The notes under the pieces: model-generated
What the model was told of the DNA's origin: nothing
The model's database searches: none
Seen by the model: the letters and a program-made list of their open reading frames with translations, nothing else
Made by a program: the position numbers and the translations under genes
Origin: Microbacterium sp. SLBN-154
GTDB taxonomy: Bacteria > Actinomycetota > Actinomycetes > Actinomycetales > Microbacteriaceae
Direction: 5' to 3'
DNA length: 64,000 nt
Assembly (NCBI RefSeq): GCF_006715565.1
Contig: NZ_VFNL01000001.1
Location: 1,674,001-1,738,000 of the forward strand
Part shown: in pieces, positions 16,313 to 25,037 of the stretch
Numbering within the stretch: the stretch's first letter is position 1
How the letters are laid out: each line of letters begins with the position of its first letter

Positions 16313-19096
16313 GTGGCTGCCAAACCACGCGTGCACGAGATCGCTTCCGAACTCGGCGTCGACAGCAAGGTCGCTCTGGCCAAGCTGAAGGAACTCGGCG
16401 AGTTCGTCAAGAGCCCCTCGTCGACCATCGAGCCCCCCGTGGCTCGCAAGCTCCGCGCTGCTCTGCAGGCGGACGGTGCCCCGGCCCCCGCGGCCGGCGA
16501 CACCAAGACCGCGCCCGCCCGCCCGGCGGGTCGGCCCGGCCCCTCACGTCCCGCGACCTCGGCCAAGCCGTCGGCGCCCGCGCCTGCCGCTCCGGCGCCC
16601 GCGGCCCCCGCTGCTCCGCAGTCGTCGCCGCGTCCTGCGGCTCCGGGTGCCCCGGCCCCCGCGGCCGAGCGTCCCGCCGCCGCCGCGCCGGAGGCTCCGG
16701 CCTCTTCCGCTCCCGCGCCTTCCCCGGCGGCACCGACCCCGCCCGCGCCTCGGCCGGGTGGCAGTGCCCCGCGTCCGGGTGCACCGCGTCCGGGCAACAA
16801 CCCCTTCTCCTCGCAGCAGGGGATGGGTCAGCGCCCTGCCGGTCCGCGTCCGGGCAACAACCCCTTCTCCTCGCAGCAGGGGATGGGTCAGCGCCCGACC
16901 CCCGGTAACATTCCGCGGCCGCAGGCCCCGCGTCCGGGTGCGCCCCGCCCCGGCGCGCCGCGCCCCGGTGGCGCCGGTCGTCCGGGTGGTGGCGGCCGTC
17001 CCGGTGCGCCCTTCCAGCAGCGTCCCGGTGGCGCCGGTCGTCCCGGCGGTGCCGGTGGCGGCGGGTTCCGTCCCGGTGCTCCCGCCGGCGGCGGATTCGC
17101 CGGTCGGCCCGGTGGCGGCGGTGGTCGCGGTCGAGGCCCCGGTGGTGGTACCGCCGGCGCCTTCGGCAAGGGCGGCGGGAAGTCCAAGCAGCGCAAGTCG
17201 CGTCGGGCGAAGCGGCAGGAATTCGAGATGCGGTCGGCGCCGGTCGTCGGCGGCATCAACGTCCAGAAGGGCAACGGCGAGATCATCCGCCTGCGCCGCG
17301 GCGCTTCGATCGCCGACTTCGCGGACAAGCTCGAGGCCCTGCGCGGTTACACCGTCCAGCCCGGAACGCTCGTGACGATCCTGTTCAACCTCGGTGAGAT
17401 GGCCACGGCCACCGAGTCGCTCGACGAAGCCACCTTCGAGGTGCTCGGCGAGGAGCTGGGCTACAAGATCCAGATGGTCTCGCCCGAGGACGAGGACAAG
17501 GAGCTCCTGGAGGGCTTCGGTCTCGACCTCGATGCGGAACTCGAGGCCGAGAGCGAAGAGGACCTGGAGATCCGTCCCCCGGTCGTGACCGTCATGGGTC
17601 ACGTCGACCACGGTAAGACGCGACTGCTCGACGCCATCCGTCAGACCAATGTGGTCGCCGGTGAGGCCGGTGGCATCACCCAGCACATCGGTGCCTACCA
17701 GGTGTGGACCGAGCACGACGGCATCGAGCGCGCCGTCACCTTCATCGACACGCCGGGTCACGAGGCGTTCACCGCCATGCGTGCCCGTGGTGCGCAGGTG
17801 ACCGACCTCGCGATCCTCGTGGTCGCCGCCGACGACGGCATCATGCCGCAGACGGTGGAGGCCCTGAACCACGCGCAGGCGGCGAACGTGCCGATCGTGG
17901 TCGCGGTGAACAAGATCGACAAGCCCGAGGCGAACCCGGCCAAGGTCCGTCAGCAGCTCACCGAGTACGGTCTGGTGGCCGAGGAGTACGGCGGCGACGT
18001 GATGTTCGTCGACGTGTCGGCGCGCAACAACATCGGCATCCAGGACCTCCTGGACGCGGTGCTGCTGACCGCCGATGCGGGGCTCGACCTCACGGCCAAC
18101 CCCAACAAGGCCGCCCGCGGTGTCGCCATCGAAGCCAAGCTCGACAAGGGCCGCGGTTCGGTTGCGACGGTGCTGATCCAGTCCGGGACCCTCCGGGTCG
18201 GCGACGCGATCGTGGCGGGCACCGCCTACGGCCGTGTCCGCGCGATGATCGACGAGAACGGTGAGCCGGTCGAGGAGGCCTATCCCTCGCGACCCGTCCA
18301 GGTTCAGGGACTCAACTCCGTTCCCCGCGCCGGCGATGTCTTCATCGTCACCGAGGAAGACCGCACCGCCCGTCAGATCGCCGAGAAGCGTGAAGCTGCG
18401 GAGCGCAACGCCGCCCTGGCGAAGGCCCGCAAGCGCATCTCGCTCGAGGACTTCACCCGTGCTCTGGAAGAGGGCAAGGTCGAGTCGCTCAACCTCATCA
18501 TCAAGGGTGACGTCTCCGGTGCCGTCGAGGCGCTGGAAGAGTCGCTGCTGAAGATCGAGGTCGACGACAGCGTCCAGCTGCGCATCATCCACCGCGGCGT
18601 CGGAGCGATCACCGAGTCGGACATCAACCTGGCCACGATCGACAACGCGATCGTGATCGGCTTCAACGTCCGTCCCGACACCAAGGCGCGCGAGCGCGCC
18701 GCGCGTGAGGGTGTCGACGTGCGGTTCTACTCGGTCATCTACAACGCCATCGACGACGTCGAGCAGTCGCTGAAGGGCATGCTCAAGCCGGAGTACGAAG
18801 AGGTCCAGTCGGGTGTGGCCGAGATCCGCGAGGTGTTCCGCTCCTCGAAGTTCGGCAACATCGCCGGTGTGATCGTCCGCTCCGGCACGATCACGCGCAA
18901 CGCCAAGGCGCGGGTCATCCGCGACGGCGTCGTGATCGCCGACGGCCTGGCGATCGAGTCGCTGCGCCGGTTCAAGGACGACGTCACCGAGGTCCGCACG
19001 GACTTCGAGGCCGGTATCGGACTGGGCAAGTACAACGACATCCAGATCGGCGACGAGATCGAGACCACGGAGATGGTGGAGAAGCCGCGCGGCTGA
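16313..19096 (+). CDS. infB: Translation initiation factor IF-2
   Basis: 927 aa GTPase that delivers initiator tRNA to the 30S subunit. Residues 1-50 are the short IF2 N-domain ([28 protein letters not shown]). Residues about 55-300 are a low-complexity Ala/Pro then Gly/Arg/Pro linker, typical of actinobacteria. The G domain starts near 425 with G1 GHVDHGKT, then DTPGHEAF (G3), NKID (G4) and the SAR G5 region, followed by domains II, III and the C-terminal fMet-tRNA-binding C2. GTG start with AGGAG 5 nt upstream, partly inside a hairpin. The linker contains an exact 60-bp tandem duplication. Confidence 0.97.
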   Translation: MAAKPRVHEIASELGVDSKVALAKLKELGEFVKSPSSTIEPPVARKLRAALQADGAPAPAAGDTKTAPARPAGRPGPSRPATSAKPSAPAPAAPAPAAPAAPQSSPRPAAPGAPAPAAERPAAAAPEAPASSAPAPSPAAPTPPAPRPGGSAPRPGAPRPGNNPFSSQQGMGQRPAGPRPGNNPFSSQQGMGQRPTPGNIPRPQAPRPGAPRPGAPRPGGAGRPGGGGRPGAPFQQRPGGAGRPGGAGGGGFRPGAPAGGGFAGRPGGGGGRGRGPGGGTAGAFGKGGGKSKQRKSRRAKRQEFEMRSAPVVGGINVQKGNGEIIRLRRGASIADFADKLEALRGYTVQPGTLVTILFNLGEMATATESLDEATFEVLGEELGYKIQMVSPEDEDKELLEGFGLDLDAELEAESEEDLEIRPPVVTVMGHVDHGKTRLLDAIRQTNVVAGEAGGITQHIGAYQVWTEHDGIERAVTFIDTPGHEAFTAMRARGAQVTDLAILVVAADDGIMPQTVEALNHAQAANVPIVVAVNKIDKPEANPAKVRQQLTEYGLVAEEYGGDVMFVDVSARNNIGIQDLLDAVLLTADAGLDLTANPNKAARGVAIEAKLDKGRGSVATVLIQSGTLRVGDAIVAGTAYGRVRAMIDENGEPVEEAYPSRPVQVQGLNSVPRAGDVFIVTEEDRTARQIAEKREAAERNAALAKARKRISLEDFTRALEEGKVESLNLIIKGDVSGAVEALEESLLKIEVDDSVQLRIIHRGVGAITESDINLATIDNAIVIGFNVRPDTKARERAAREGVDVRFYSVIYNAIDDVEQSLKGMLKPEYEEVQSGVAEIREVFRSSKFGNIAGVIVRSGTITRNAKARVIRDGVVIADGLAIESLRRFKDDVTEVRTDFEAGIGLGKYNDIQIGDEIETTEMVEKPRG
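16784..16896 (+). repeat. 60-bp tandem duplication inside infB
   Basis: A 53-bp stretch at 16784-16836 recurs without a mismatch at 16844-16896, period 60 bp (20 codons). It encodes [17 protein letters not shown] twice in the flexible linker. In-frame, so copy-number changes would keep IF-2 intact. Confidence 0.9.
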
Positions 19097-19109
19097 TCCG
19101 CCACGCTGC

Positions 19110-19175
19110 GGCGAGGGATGCCTCGTCGACAACGGGAACCCCGAGGCCCCGACTGTCGACAAGGCATCCCTCGCC
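19110..19175 (+). terminator. 21-bp-stem inverted repeat between infB and rbfA
   Basis: Arms at 19110-19130 and 19155-19175 are complementary at 20 of 21 positions, the exception being a G-U-type change, with a 24-nt loop. No T-run follows. It lies in the 129-bp gap between infB and rbfA; it may be a partial terminator, an RNase processing site or an mRNA stabiliser. Confidence 0.6.
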
Positions 19176-19225
19176 TTCGCTCCCACCGATCATCGCGGGG
19201 GAGCGGGAAGAGAAAGAGGAACGGA

Positions 19226-19657
19226 ATGGCTGGGGAACGACAGGCTCGACTGGCGGACCGCATCAAGGTGCTGATCGCCGAGCGACTGGAGAAGGGTCTG
19301 CGCGATCCGCGGTTGGGATTCGTCACGATCACCGATGTGAAGGTGACGGGCGACCTCCAGCACGCCTCGGTGTTCTACACCGTCCTCGGCGACGAGGAGG
19401 CGCGTCTGGCTTCGGGTGAGGCGCTGCGTCGGGCCACCGGCTTGCTGCGCAGCGAAGTCGGCCGGGGCCTGGGCGTGCGTCTCACCCCGACGTTGGAGTT
19501 CATTCCCGATGCCCTCCCCGAGAACGCCGGTCACATCGAAGACCTCCTCCGTCAGGCGCGCGAGCGCGATCAGGCGGTGGCGGGGCTCGCGTCCTCGGCG
19601 ACCTACGCCGGCGAGGCCGACCCGTACGTCAAGCCCCGCGATGAGGACGAGGACTGA
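19226..19657 (+). CDS. rbfA: Ribosome-binding factor A
   Basis: 143 aa KH-like protein needed for late 30S maturation and cold growth. MAGERQARLADRIKVLIAERLEKGLRDPRLGFVTITDVKVTGDLQHASVFYTVLG is the family core. ATG at 19226 follows AGAGGAAC. Acidic C-terminal tail (KPRDEDED). Last gene of the nusA cluster; it overlaps convergent mutY by 29 bp. Confidence 0.96.
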   Translation: MAGERQARLADRIKVLIAERLEKGLRDPRLGFVTITDVKVTGDLQHASVFYTVLGDEEARLASGEALRRATGLLRSEVGRGLGVRLTPTLEFIPDALPENAGHIEDLLRQARERDQAVAGLASSATYAGEADPYVKPRDEDED

Positions 19658-20522
19658 CCCGGCCCGGGAGACGCAGCATCCCACCGGCGGCCTCGACGAG
19701 GCCGTCCGACACGAGCGAGTCGATCGCACGGTCGCGCTGCAGGGCGTCGGGCCAGTCCGCGAGGACCGACTGCTGAGGCAGGTCGTGGGCGGCATCCCGC
19801 AGCTCTTTGAGCACCGCTCCGCGCGCCTGCCGGTCGCTGCCCTCGTAGCGCGCCTGGCGTCGGCGCGCGTCACCCGTGTCGGGGTACCCCGCCGCTCGCC
19901 ACGCGCACCGCGCTGACAGCGGGCAGGCCGGGCACCGAGGCGTCCGCGCGGTGCAGACCGTCGCACCGAGTTCCATCGCCGCGGCGTTGACGATCGCGGC
20001 GGCGGCGTCGTCGGGCGGGAGGATCGCCTCCATCGCGGAGAGATCACGACGGGCAGGCGCTCCCGGCAGGGAACGCCCCTCGACGGCCCGGGCCAGCACC
20101 CGACGAGTGTTGGTGTCCACCACCGGGTGCCGCCGGCCGTACGCGAACACCGCCACGGCGCGGGCGGTGTAGTCCCCGATCCCGGTCAGCGCGAGGAGCG
20201 CGTCGACATCCTGCGGCACGACCCCGCCATGCCGGTCGCGAATCTCGGTGGCAGCGCGGTGCAGCCAGAGCGCCCGCCGCGGGTACCCGAGGTTCGCCCA
20301 CTGGCGTACCGCCTCCGCCGGAGGATCGGCGGCGAGGTCCGCCGGGGCGGGCCATCGCGCGAGCCACGCTTCCAGATGCGGGATGACGCGGTTCACCGGC
20401 GTCTGCTGGAGCATGAACTCCGACACCAGCGTGCCCCAGGCCGGGAAGCCGGGGCGTCGCCACGGCAGGTCTCGCGCGTTGTCGCGGTACCACGCGGAGA
20501 GCGGCGCGGCGAGGTCGGGCAT
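19629..20522 (-). CDS. mutY: A/G-specific adenine DNA glycosylase (MutY), compact form
   Basis: 297 aa. Removes adenine mispaired with 8-oxoguanine. The helix-hairpin-helix is LTGIGDYTARAVAVFAYG (about residues 112-129), followed by the catalytic Asp in VVDTNTRRV (about 137). Glu of SEFMLQQTPV (about 36) matches the catalytic Glu. The [4Fe-4S] loop is complete: Cys-x6-Cys-x2-Cys-x5-Cys in CTARTPRCPACPLSARC (about 193-209). As is common in actinobacteria, the C-terminal NUDIX-like 8-oxoG recognition domain is missing, replaced by about 80 residues resembling a winged helix. Start ATG 20522 is 7 nt after TAGGCT on the minus strand (20530-20535), so leaderless. Confidence 0.94.
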   Translation of the reverse strand: MPDLAAPLSAWYRDNARDLPWRRPGFPAWGTLVSEFMLQQTPVNRVIPHLEAWLARWPAPADLAADPPAEAVRQWANLGYPRRALWLHRAATEIRDRHGGVVPQDVDALLALTGIGDYTARAVAVFAYGRRHPVVDTNTRRVLARAVEGRSLPGAPARRDLSAMEAILPPDDAAAAIVNAAAMELGATVCTARTPRCPACPLSARCAWRAAGYPDTGDARRRQARYEGSDRQARGAVLKELRDAAHDLPQQSVLADWPDALQRDRAIDSLVSDGLVEAAGGMLRLPGRVSPRPHRGA

Positions 20523-20582
20523 GGCGATCAGCCTAGACAGCCCCGCGCGGTACGCGGGCCGCGCGGTCGTAGGCTGAGAGGC

Positions 20583-21269
20583 ATGCAGTTGCCCGTCACA
20601 CCGGCCACCACACTGTGGCGGTCGCTTCGCGATGAGGTGCGCCAGCACTACCGCGCGGGGCGCATCATCCTCGCCGTCGACGGCATCGACGGCGCCGGCA
20701 AGACCACGTTCGCCGACCATCTCGCCACCGTCTTCGCCGAGGACGGCTCCGCGGTCTTCCGGGCATCGATCGACGGCTTCCACCGTCCCCGCACCGAGCG
20801 GTACGCCCGCGGACGCACGTCGCCGGAGGGGTTCTACCGCGACTCCTTCGACTACGCCACCTTCCGGCGAGTGCTCATCGAACCGTTCCGTGACGGCGCC
20901 CAGACCGGCGGCGCGACGGGATTCCAGCTGGCGGCGTTCGACCACCGCCGTGACGCACCGGTCGAGGCCGAGTGGGTCACCGCGCCGCGCGACGCCGTGC
21001 TCATCGTCGACGGGGTGTTCCTCCTGCGCCCCGAGCTCCGAGGCATCTGGCACTGGTCGGTCTGGCTCGACGTGCCGATCGACGTCGCCGCCGCCCGCGT
21101 GTCGGAGCGGGACGGCACCGATCCCGACCCGTGGGCGCCCTCGAATGCCCGCTACCGCGAGGGGCAGGAGCTGTACCTGAAGGACGCCGATCCGCGCGCC
21201 GAGGCCTCGGCGATCGTCGACAACACCGATCCCGGGCATCCCCGGCGCGTCTGGGCGGATTCCTGCTGA
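20583..21269 (+). CDS. Uridine kinase / PRK-family P-loop kinase
   Basis: 228 aa. Walker A GIDGAGKTT at residues about 34-42, then SIDGFHRPRTERYARGR, a substrate-side motif seen in uridine-kinase-like proteins, and FDYATFRR. The Asp-containing VLIVDGVFLLRPEL is the Walker B region. Probably phosphorylates a nucleoside or related small molecule; substrate not certain. ATG at 20583, 7 nt after TAGGCT (20570-20575), leaderless and divergent from mutY. The stop overlaps the truB start (TGATG), so they are cotranscribed. Confidence 0.85.
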   Translation: MQLPVTPATTLWRSLRDEVRQHYRAGRIILAVDGIDGAGKTTFADHLATVFAEDGSAVFRASIDGFHRPRTERYARGRTSPEGFYRDSFDYATFRRVLIEPFRDGAQTGGATGFQLAAFDHRRDAPVEAEWVTAPRDAVLIVDGVFLLRPELRGIWHWSVWLDVPIDVAAARVSERDGTDPDPWAPSNARYREGQELYLKDADPRAEASAIVDNTDPGHPRRVWADSC

Positions 21270-22150
21270 TGGCGGGCATCCTCCTGGTCGACAAGCCCAC
21301 CGGCATCACCAGCCACGACGTCGTCGCCCGTGCTCGACGCGCGCGGGGGACGCGGAAGGTCGGCCATGCCGGGACGCTCGATCCCCTGGCGACGGGATTG
21401 CTCGTGCTGGGCGTCGACGCCGCCACGCGGCTGCTCACCTTCGTCGTCGGGCTCGACAAGACATACGAAGCGACGATCCGGCTCGGCGAGACGACCACGA
21501 CCGATGACGCCGACGGCGAGACCACGCAGATGGCGGATGCCTCAGGGGTGACCGCCGACGCGATCGAGACGCACCTCGCGGCGCTTCGAGGCACGATCTC
21601 CCAGATTCCGAGCACCTACTCCGCCATCAAGGTCGACGGACGGCGGGCGTACGACCTCGCCCGAGCCGGGCAGGAGGTTCAGCTGGCGGCGCGGACGGTG
21701 ACGGTGAGCCGTCTCGAGGTCACCGACGAGCGCCGCACGGGCTCCGTGATCGATCTCGATGTGACGGTGGACTGCTCCAGCGGCACCTACATCCGCTCCC
21801 TCGCCCGCGACCTCGGAGCGGCCCTGGGTGTCGGTGGGCACCTCACAGCACTGCGCCGCACACGCATCGGTCCCTTCCACATCGCCGACGCCGTCGGCAT
21901 CGATGACCTGGTGGAGGCCTCACCGTGGCCTCCGGCTGAGGCCGCTGCCGCCGTGCTCGGCGCTCTCGGCGTCACCGCCGCGCAAGCCCGAGACCTGCGT
22001 CACGGCAAGCGGCTGACCGGGATCGCCTCCGCCCTTCCCGGCCCCCGCGCGGCGGCGATCGACCCCGACGGGGCTCTCGTGGGCATCGTCGAGCGCCGAG
22101 GAGATGACATCAAGAGCGTCGTCAACATGCCCGAGGAGGTTGCGGGATGA
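21269..22150 (+). CDS. truB: tRNA pseudouridine(55) synthase
   Basis: 293 aa. Converts U55 of the T loop in tRNAs to pseudouridine. The N-terminal MAGILLVDKPTGITSHDVVARARR and the catalytic-Asp motif KVGHAGTLDPLATGLL (Asp about residue 38) are diagnostic; TYIRSLARDLGAALG follows near 177. The C-terminal PUA-like end is short. ATG 21269 overlaps the stop of the kinase gene; its own stop overlaps the start of the next membrane-protein gene (ATGA). Confidence 0.96.
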   Translation: MAGILLVDKPTGITSHDVVARARRARGTRKVGHAGTLDPLATGLLVLGVDAATRLLTFVVGLDKTYEATIRLGETTTTDDADGETTQMADASGVTADAIETHLAALRGTISQIPSTYSAIKVDGRRAYDLARAGQEVQLAARTVTVSRLEVTDERRTGSVIDLDVTVDCSSGTYIRSLARDLGAALGVGGHLTALRRTRIGPFHIADAVGIDDLVEASPWPPAEAAAAVLGALGVTAAQARDLRHGKRLTGIASALPGPRAAAIDPDGALVGIVERRGDDIKSVVNMPEEVAG

Positions 22151-22515
22151 TCCTGTGGTTCACTCTGATCCAGGTCGCCGTCGCCGTGGCGGCGGGGCTG
22201 CTCGGCGTCATCCTGGGTCTTGCCGGACGTCGGCCGAGCGACCTCACCGTCGGGGCGATGGCCCTGGTCGAAGTGCTGCTGATCGTGCAGATCGTCGTCG
22301 CGATCGTCGCGCCGTTCGCCGGCAACCCACCCAGCGGCAGCCTGCTGGAGTTCTGGGTCTACCTGGTGTCGGCGGCCCTTCTTCCGCCCGCGGGGGTCGC
22401 GTGGGCTCTGGTGGAACGCAGCCGGTGGAGCACGGTGATCATGGGCGTCGCAGCTCTCGCCGTCGCGGTCATGGTGTGGCGGATGCAGGTGATCTGGACC
22501 GTCCAGCTCGCCTGA
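22147..22515 (+). CDS. Small four-TM membrane protein between truB and ribF
   Basis: 122 aa with four hydrophobic helices (about 3-26, 33-54, 64-86, 93-114) and almost no soluble part. Translationally coupled to truB by a 4-bp overlap. I do not recognise a named family; proteins of this size and place occur in related actinobacteria as conserved hypotheticals. Confidence 0.75.
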   Translation: MILWFTLIQVAVAVAAGLLGVILGLAGRRPSDLTVGAMALVEVLLIVQIVVAIVAPFAGNPPSGSLLEFWVYLVSAALLPPAGVAWALVERSRWSTVIMGVAALAVAVMVWRMQVIWTVQLA

Positions 22516-22552
22516 GCGTCCGGGAGACGGCGAACGTAGGATGGGGTACGCC

Positions 22553-22999
22553 ATGATCTCGACCCCCCGCCCCCGCATGACCGGCATCGGCCGCGTCCTC
22601 GTCATCGTCTACGGCATCATGGCGCTGGCCGCGACCGGTCGCTCCTTCGTGCAGATCGTCCGGGAGTTCGACGAGGCCCCCCTGGCCTACGCGCTCTCGG
22701 CGCTCGCGGCGGTCGTCTACATCCTCGCCACGCTCGCGCTGATCTTCTCCGGGTCGCGCTCCTGGTACCGCGTGGCGTGGATCGCGATCTGCTTCGAGCT
22801 CGCGGGGGTCCTCATCATCGGGACGCTCAGCTTCGTCCTGCCCGCCCTCTTCGCTCACCCCACCGTGTGGTCGTGGTTCGGAGCGGGGTATCTGCTCATT
22901 CCTCTCGTGCTTCCCTTCCTCGGTCTGTGGTGGCTGATCCTGCATCGCCCCGCGGCACGCCCGGCTGCGGCGGCTCCCGCCGACGCGGTGGCGCGATGA
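22553..22999 (+). CDS. Second small four-TM membrane protein before ribF
   Basis: About 148 aa with four TM helices (about 13-33, 44-65, 75-97, 107-128) and an Ala/Pro-rich C-tail. An in-frame ATG at 22541 lies inside a TAGGAT -10-like box (22537-22542), so I prefer the ATG at 22553. The stop overlaps the ribF start (ATGA). Function unknown; it looks like a sister of the preceding membrane protein in size and topology, though sequence similarity is low by eye. Confidence 0.75.
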   Translation: MISTPRPRMTGIGRVLVIVYGIMALAATGRSFVQIVREFDEAPLAYALSALAAVVYILATLALIFSGSRSWYRVAWIAICFELAGVLIIGTLSFVLPALFAHPTVWSWFGAGYLLIPLVLPFLGLWWLILHRPAARPAAAAPADAVAR

Positions 23000-23973
23000 T
23001 CGTCTTCCGCCGTCCGGAGGACATCCCCCCCGGCTTCGGTCCCTCAGTCGTCGCCATCGGGAAGTTCGACGGCGTGCACGCCGGTCACCGCGCACTCATC
23101 GAGCGGGCCAGAGTCAACGCCGCCACGATGGGCACTCCGGTCGTCGCGGTGACGTTCGACCGCAATCCGCTCGCACTCCTGCGCCCCGACCTCTGTCCGG
23201 TGAGCCTCGTCGGTCCCGATCAGAAGCTCCGGCTGTTGGCGGAGGCGGGCGTGGACGCCACGCTGATGTTGACCTTCGACCGCGGGCTCGCCGACCTCGA
23301 GCCGCGGCAGTTCGTCCGCACGCTCCTGGTCGACGCCCTCGGAGTGGCGATGCTGCTCGTCGGTCGTGACTTCCGATTCGGCCGGGGCGGAGCCGGAGAT
23401 GTGGCGCTCCTCGAGGAGCTCGCCGCCGAGTACGGCTTCTCCCTCCAGGTCGTCGACGACGTCCGAGCCGTGGAGGGCGAGCGCCGCGTGTCGTCGACGT
23501 GGATCCGCGAACTGCTCGAAGTCGGCGACGTCGACACCGCTGCGAAGCTTCTCGGACGAGCCCCATCGGTGCGGGGGGAGGTCGTGCACGGACTCAAGCG
23601 GGGGAGGGAGCTCGGCTACCCCACCGCCAACCTGTCCGCGGATCGCGAAGGGTACGTCCCCGCCGATGGCGTCTACGCCGGCTGGCTCGTGGACGAGGGG
23701 CCGGTGGCGGCGAATCTGACGGACGGCCCGCGCAGCAGCATCCGCTATCCCGCCGCCATCAGCATCGGAACCAATCCCACTTTCGACGATGTCACCGGTC
23801 GGCAGGTCGAGGCCTATGTCCTCGACGAGACCGACCTCGACCTCTACGGTCACCGGGTCGAGGTGCAGTTCCGTCATCGCATCCGAGCCATGGGGGCTTT
23901 CGAGGGGATCCCGCAGCTGATCGCGCAGATGGCCGACGACGTCGACCGTGTGCGCGATGCGCTGACCGTCTAG
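22996..23973 (+). CDS. ribF: Bifunctional riboflavin kinase / FAD synthetase
   Basis: 325 aa. Makes FMN and FAD from riboflavin. N-terminal FMN adenylyltransferase domain (about 1-180) carries AIGKFDGVHAGHRALI and the STWIR motif near 168. C-terminal riboflavin kinase domain (about 185-320) carries VVHGLKRGRELGYPTANL, with the PTAN motif, and GVYAGW. Normal length. ATG 22996 is coupled to the preceding membrane-protein gene. Flavin supply may matter for the monooxygenase operon at 50.4 kb, but there is no direct link. Confidence 0.96.
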   Translation: MIVFRRPEDIPPGFGPSVVAIGKFDGVHAGHRALIERARVNAATMGTPVVAVTFDRNPLALLRPDLCPVSLVGPDQKLRLLAEAGVDATLMLTFDRGLADLEPRQFVRTLLVDALGVAMLLVGRDFRFGRGGAGDVALLEELAAEYGFSLQVVDDVRAVEGERRVSSTWIRELLEVGDVDTAAKLLGRAPSVRGEVVHGLKRGRELGYPTANLSADREGYVPADGVYAGWLVDEGPVAANLTDGPRSSIRYPAAISIGTNPTFDDVTGRQVEAYVLDETDLDLYGHRVEVQFRHRIRAMGAFEGIPQLIAQMADDVDRVRDALTV

Positions 23974-23979
23974 GCTTGA

Positions 23980-24003
23980 GGTTTGCCCGACCGCAGGCAA
24001 ACC
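23980..24003 (+). promoter_or_regulatory. Inverted repeat operator candidate at the deoC promoter
   Basis: GGTTTGCC, 8 nt, GGCAAACC: perfect 8-bp arms, starting 4 nt after a TAGGCT -10-like box (23971-23976). A repressor bound here would cover the transcription start. In many bacteria deoC is controlled by DeoR or similar repressors; no regulator gene lies nearby. Confidence 0.6.
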
Positions 24004-24019
24004 GGGAAAGGGAAGGGCC

Positions 24020-25027
24020 ATGAGCCGCACCGAACTGCAGACGCTCGCCGAGCGCGCCGTCGATCTCCTCGGCGGGGAGCCGGATGACACCACCCTCCGG
24101 CGCTACCTCCACGGACTGCCCGGCGTCGACGCCGTCGGACTCGAACAGCGCGCCGCGGCCCTCGGGACCCGTTCGATCAAGACGACGTCCAAGGCCTGGG
24201 CGCTGGACCGCATCATCGAACTCATCGACCTCACGACCCTCGAGGGTGCCGACACCCCGGGCAAGGTCCGCTCCCTCGTCGCCAAAGCGCTCACCCCTGA
24301 TCCGTCCGACCCCACCTGTCCGCGGGTGGCGGCCGTCTGCGTGTACGGCGACATGGTTCCCGATGCCGTCGCCGCCCTCGGCGGCGCGCACGGCGATCCC
24401 GACGACGGCCTCATCAGCGTCGCCGCCGTGGCCACCGCGTTCCCCAGCGGCCGCTCGTCGCTGGCCATCAAGCTCGCCGACACCGCAGAGGCGGTAGCAG
24501 CCGGCGCCGACGAGATCGACATGGTGATCGATCGCGGGGCGTTCCTGTCGGGCCGCTACGGGTTGGTGTTCGACCAGATCGTCCAGGTCAAACAGGCGTG
24601 CCGCCGCGCGGACGGCTCCTTCGCATCGCTGAAGGTCATCCTCGAGACCGGCGAGTTGAACACCTACGACAACATCAAGCGCGCCTCGTGGCTGGCGATC
24701 CTCGCCGGCGCCGACTTCATCAAGACCTCCACCGGCAAGGTGCAGCCCGCAGCCACGCGTCCGACGACCCTCCTCATGCTCGAGGTGGTGCGCGACTGGT
24801 ATCGCGCCACGGGGCAGCGCGTCGGGGTCAAGCCCGCCGGCGGCATCCGCACCGCCAAGGACGCCATCGCCTACCTGGTGCTCGTGGCCGAGACGGTGGG
24901 GGAGGAGTGGCTTCAGCCGCACCTGTTCCGCTACGGCGCGTCGTCCCTGCTGAACGACGTCCTCCGCCAGAGGCAGAAGCTGCGCACCGGCCACTACACC
25001 GGCGCCGACTACGTCACGATCGACTGA
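24020..25027 (+). CDS. deoC: Deoxyribose-phosphate aldolase
   Basis: 335 aa class I aldolase that splits 2-deoxyribose 5-phosphate into glyceraldehyde 3-phosphate and acetaldehyde. The Schiff-base Lys is in FIKTSTGKVQPAAT (about residues 233-246), and the second conserved Lys in VGVKPAGGIRT (about 272-282). The N-terminus is about 80 residues longer than the E. coli enzyme, as is common in the actinobacterial/eukaryotic-like group. RBS GGGAAGGG. Followed 10 bp later by aldehyde dehydrogenase, which could oxidise the acetaldehyde. Confidence 0.95.
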   Translation: MSRTELQTLAERAVDLLGGEPDDTTLRRYLHGLPGVDAVGLEQRAAALGTRSIKTTSKAWALDRIIELIDLTTLEGADTPGKVRSLVAKALTPDPSDPTCPRVAAVCVYGDMVPDAVAALGGAHGDPDDGLISVAAVATAFPSGRSSLAIKLADTAEAVAAGADEIDMVIDRGAFLSGRYGLVFDQIVQVKQACRRADGSFASLKVILETGELNTYDNIKRASWLAILAGADFIKTSTGKVQPAATRPTTLLMLEVVRDWYRATGQRVGVKPAGGIRTAKDAIAYLVLVAETVGEEWLQPHLFRYGASSLLNDVLRQRQKLRTGHYTGADYVTID

Positions 25028-25037
25028 GGAGACCCGG

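Noticed and set aside
16784-16896. CRISPR-like or VNTR array
   Set aside because: Only two copies, in-frame inside a protein linker, with no spacers or cas genes.
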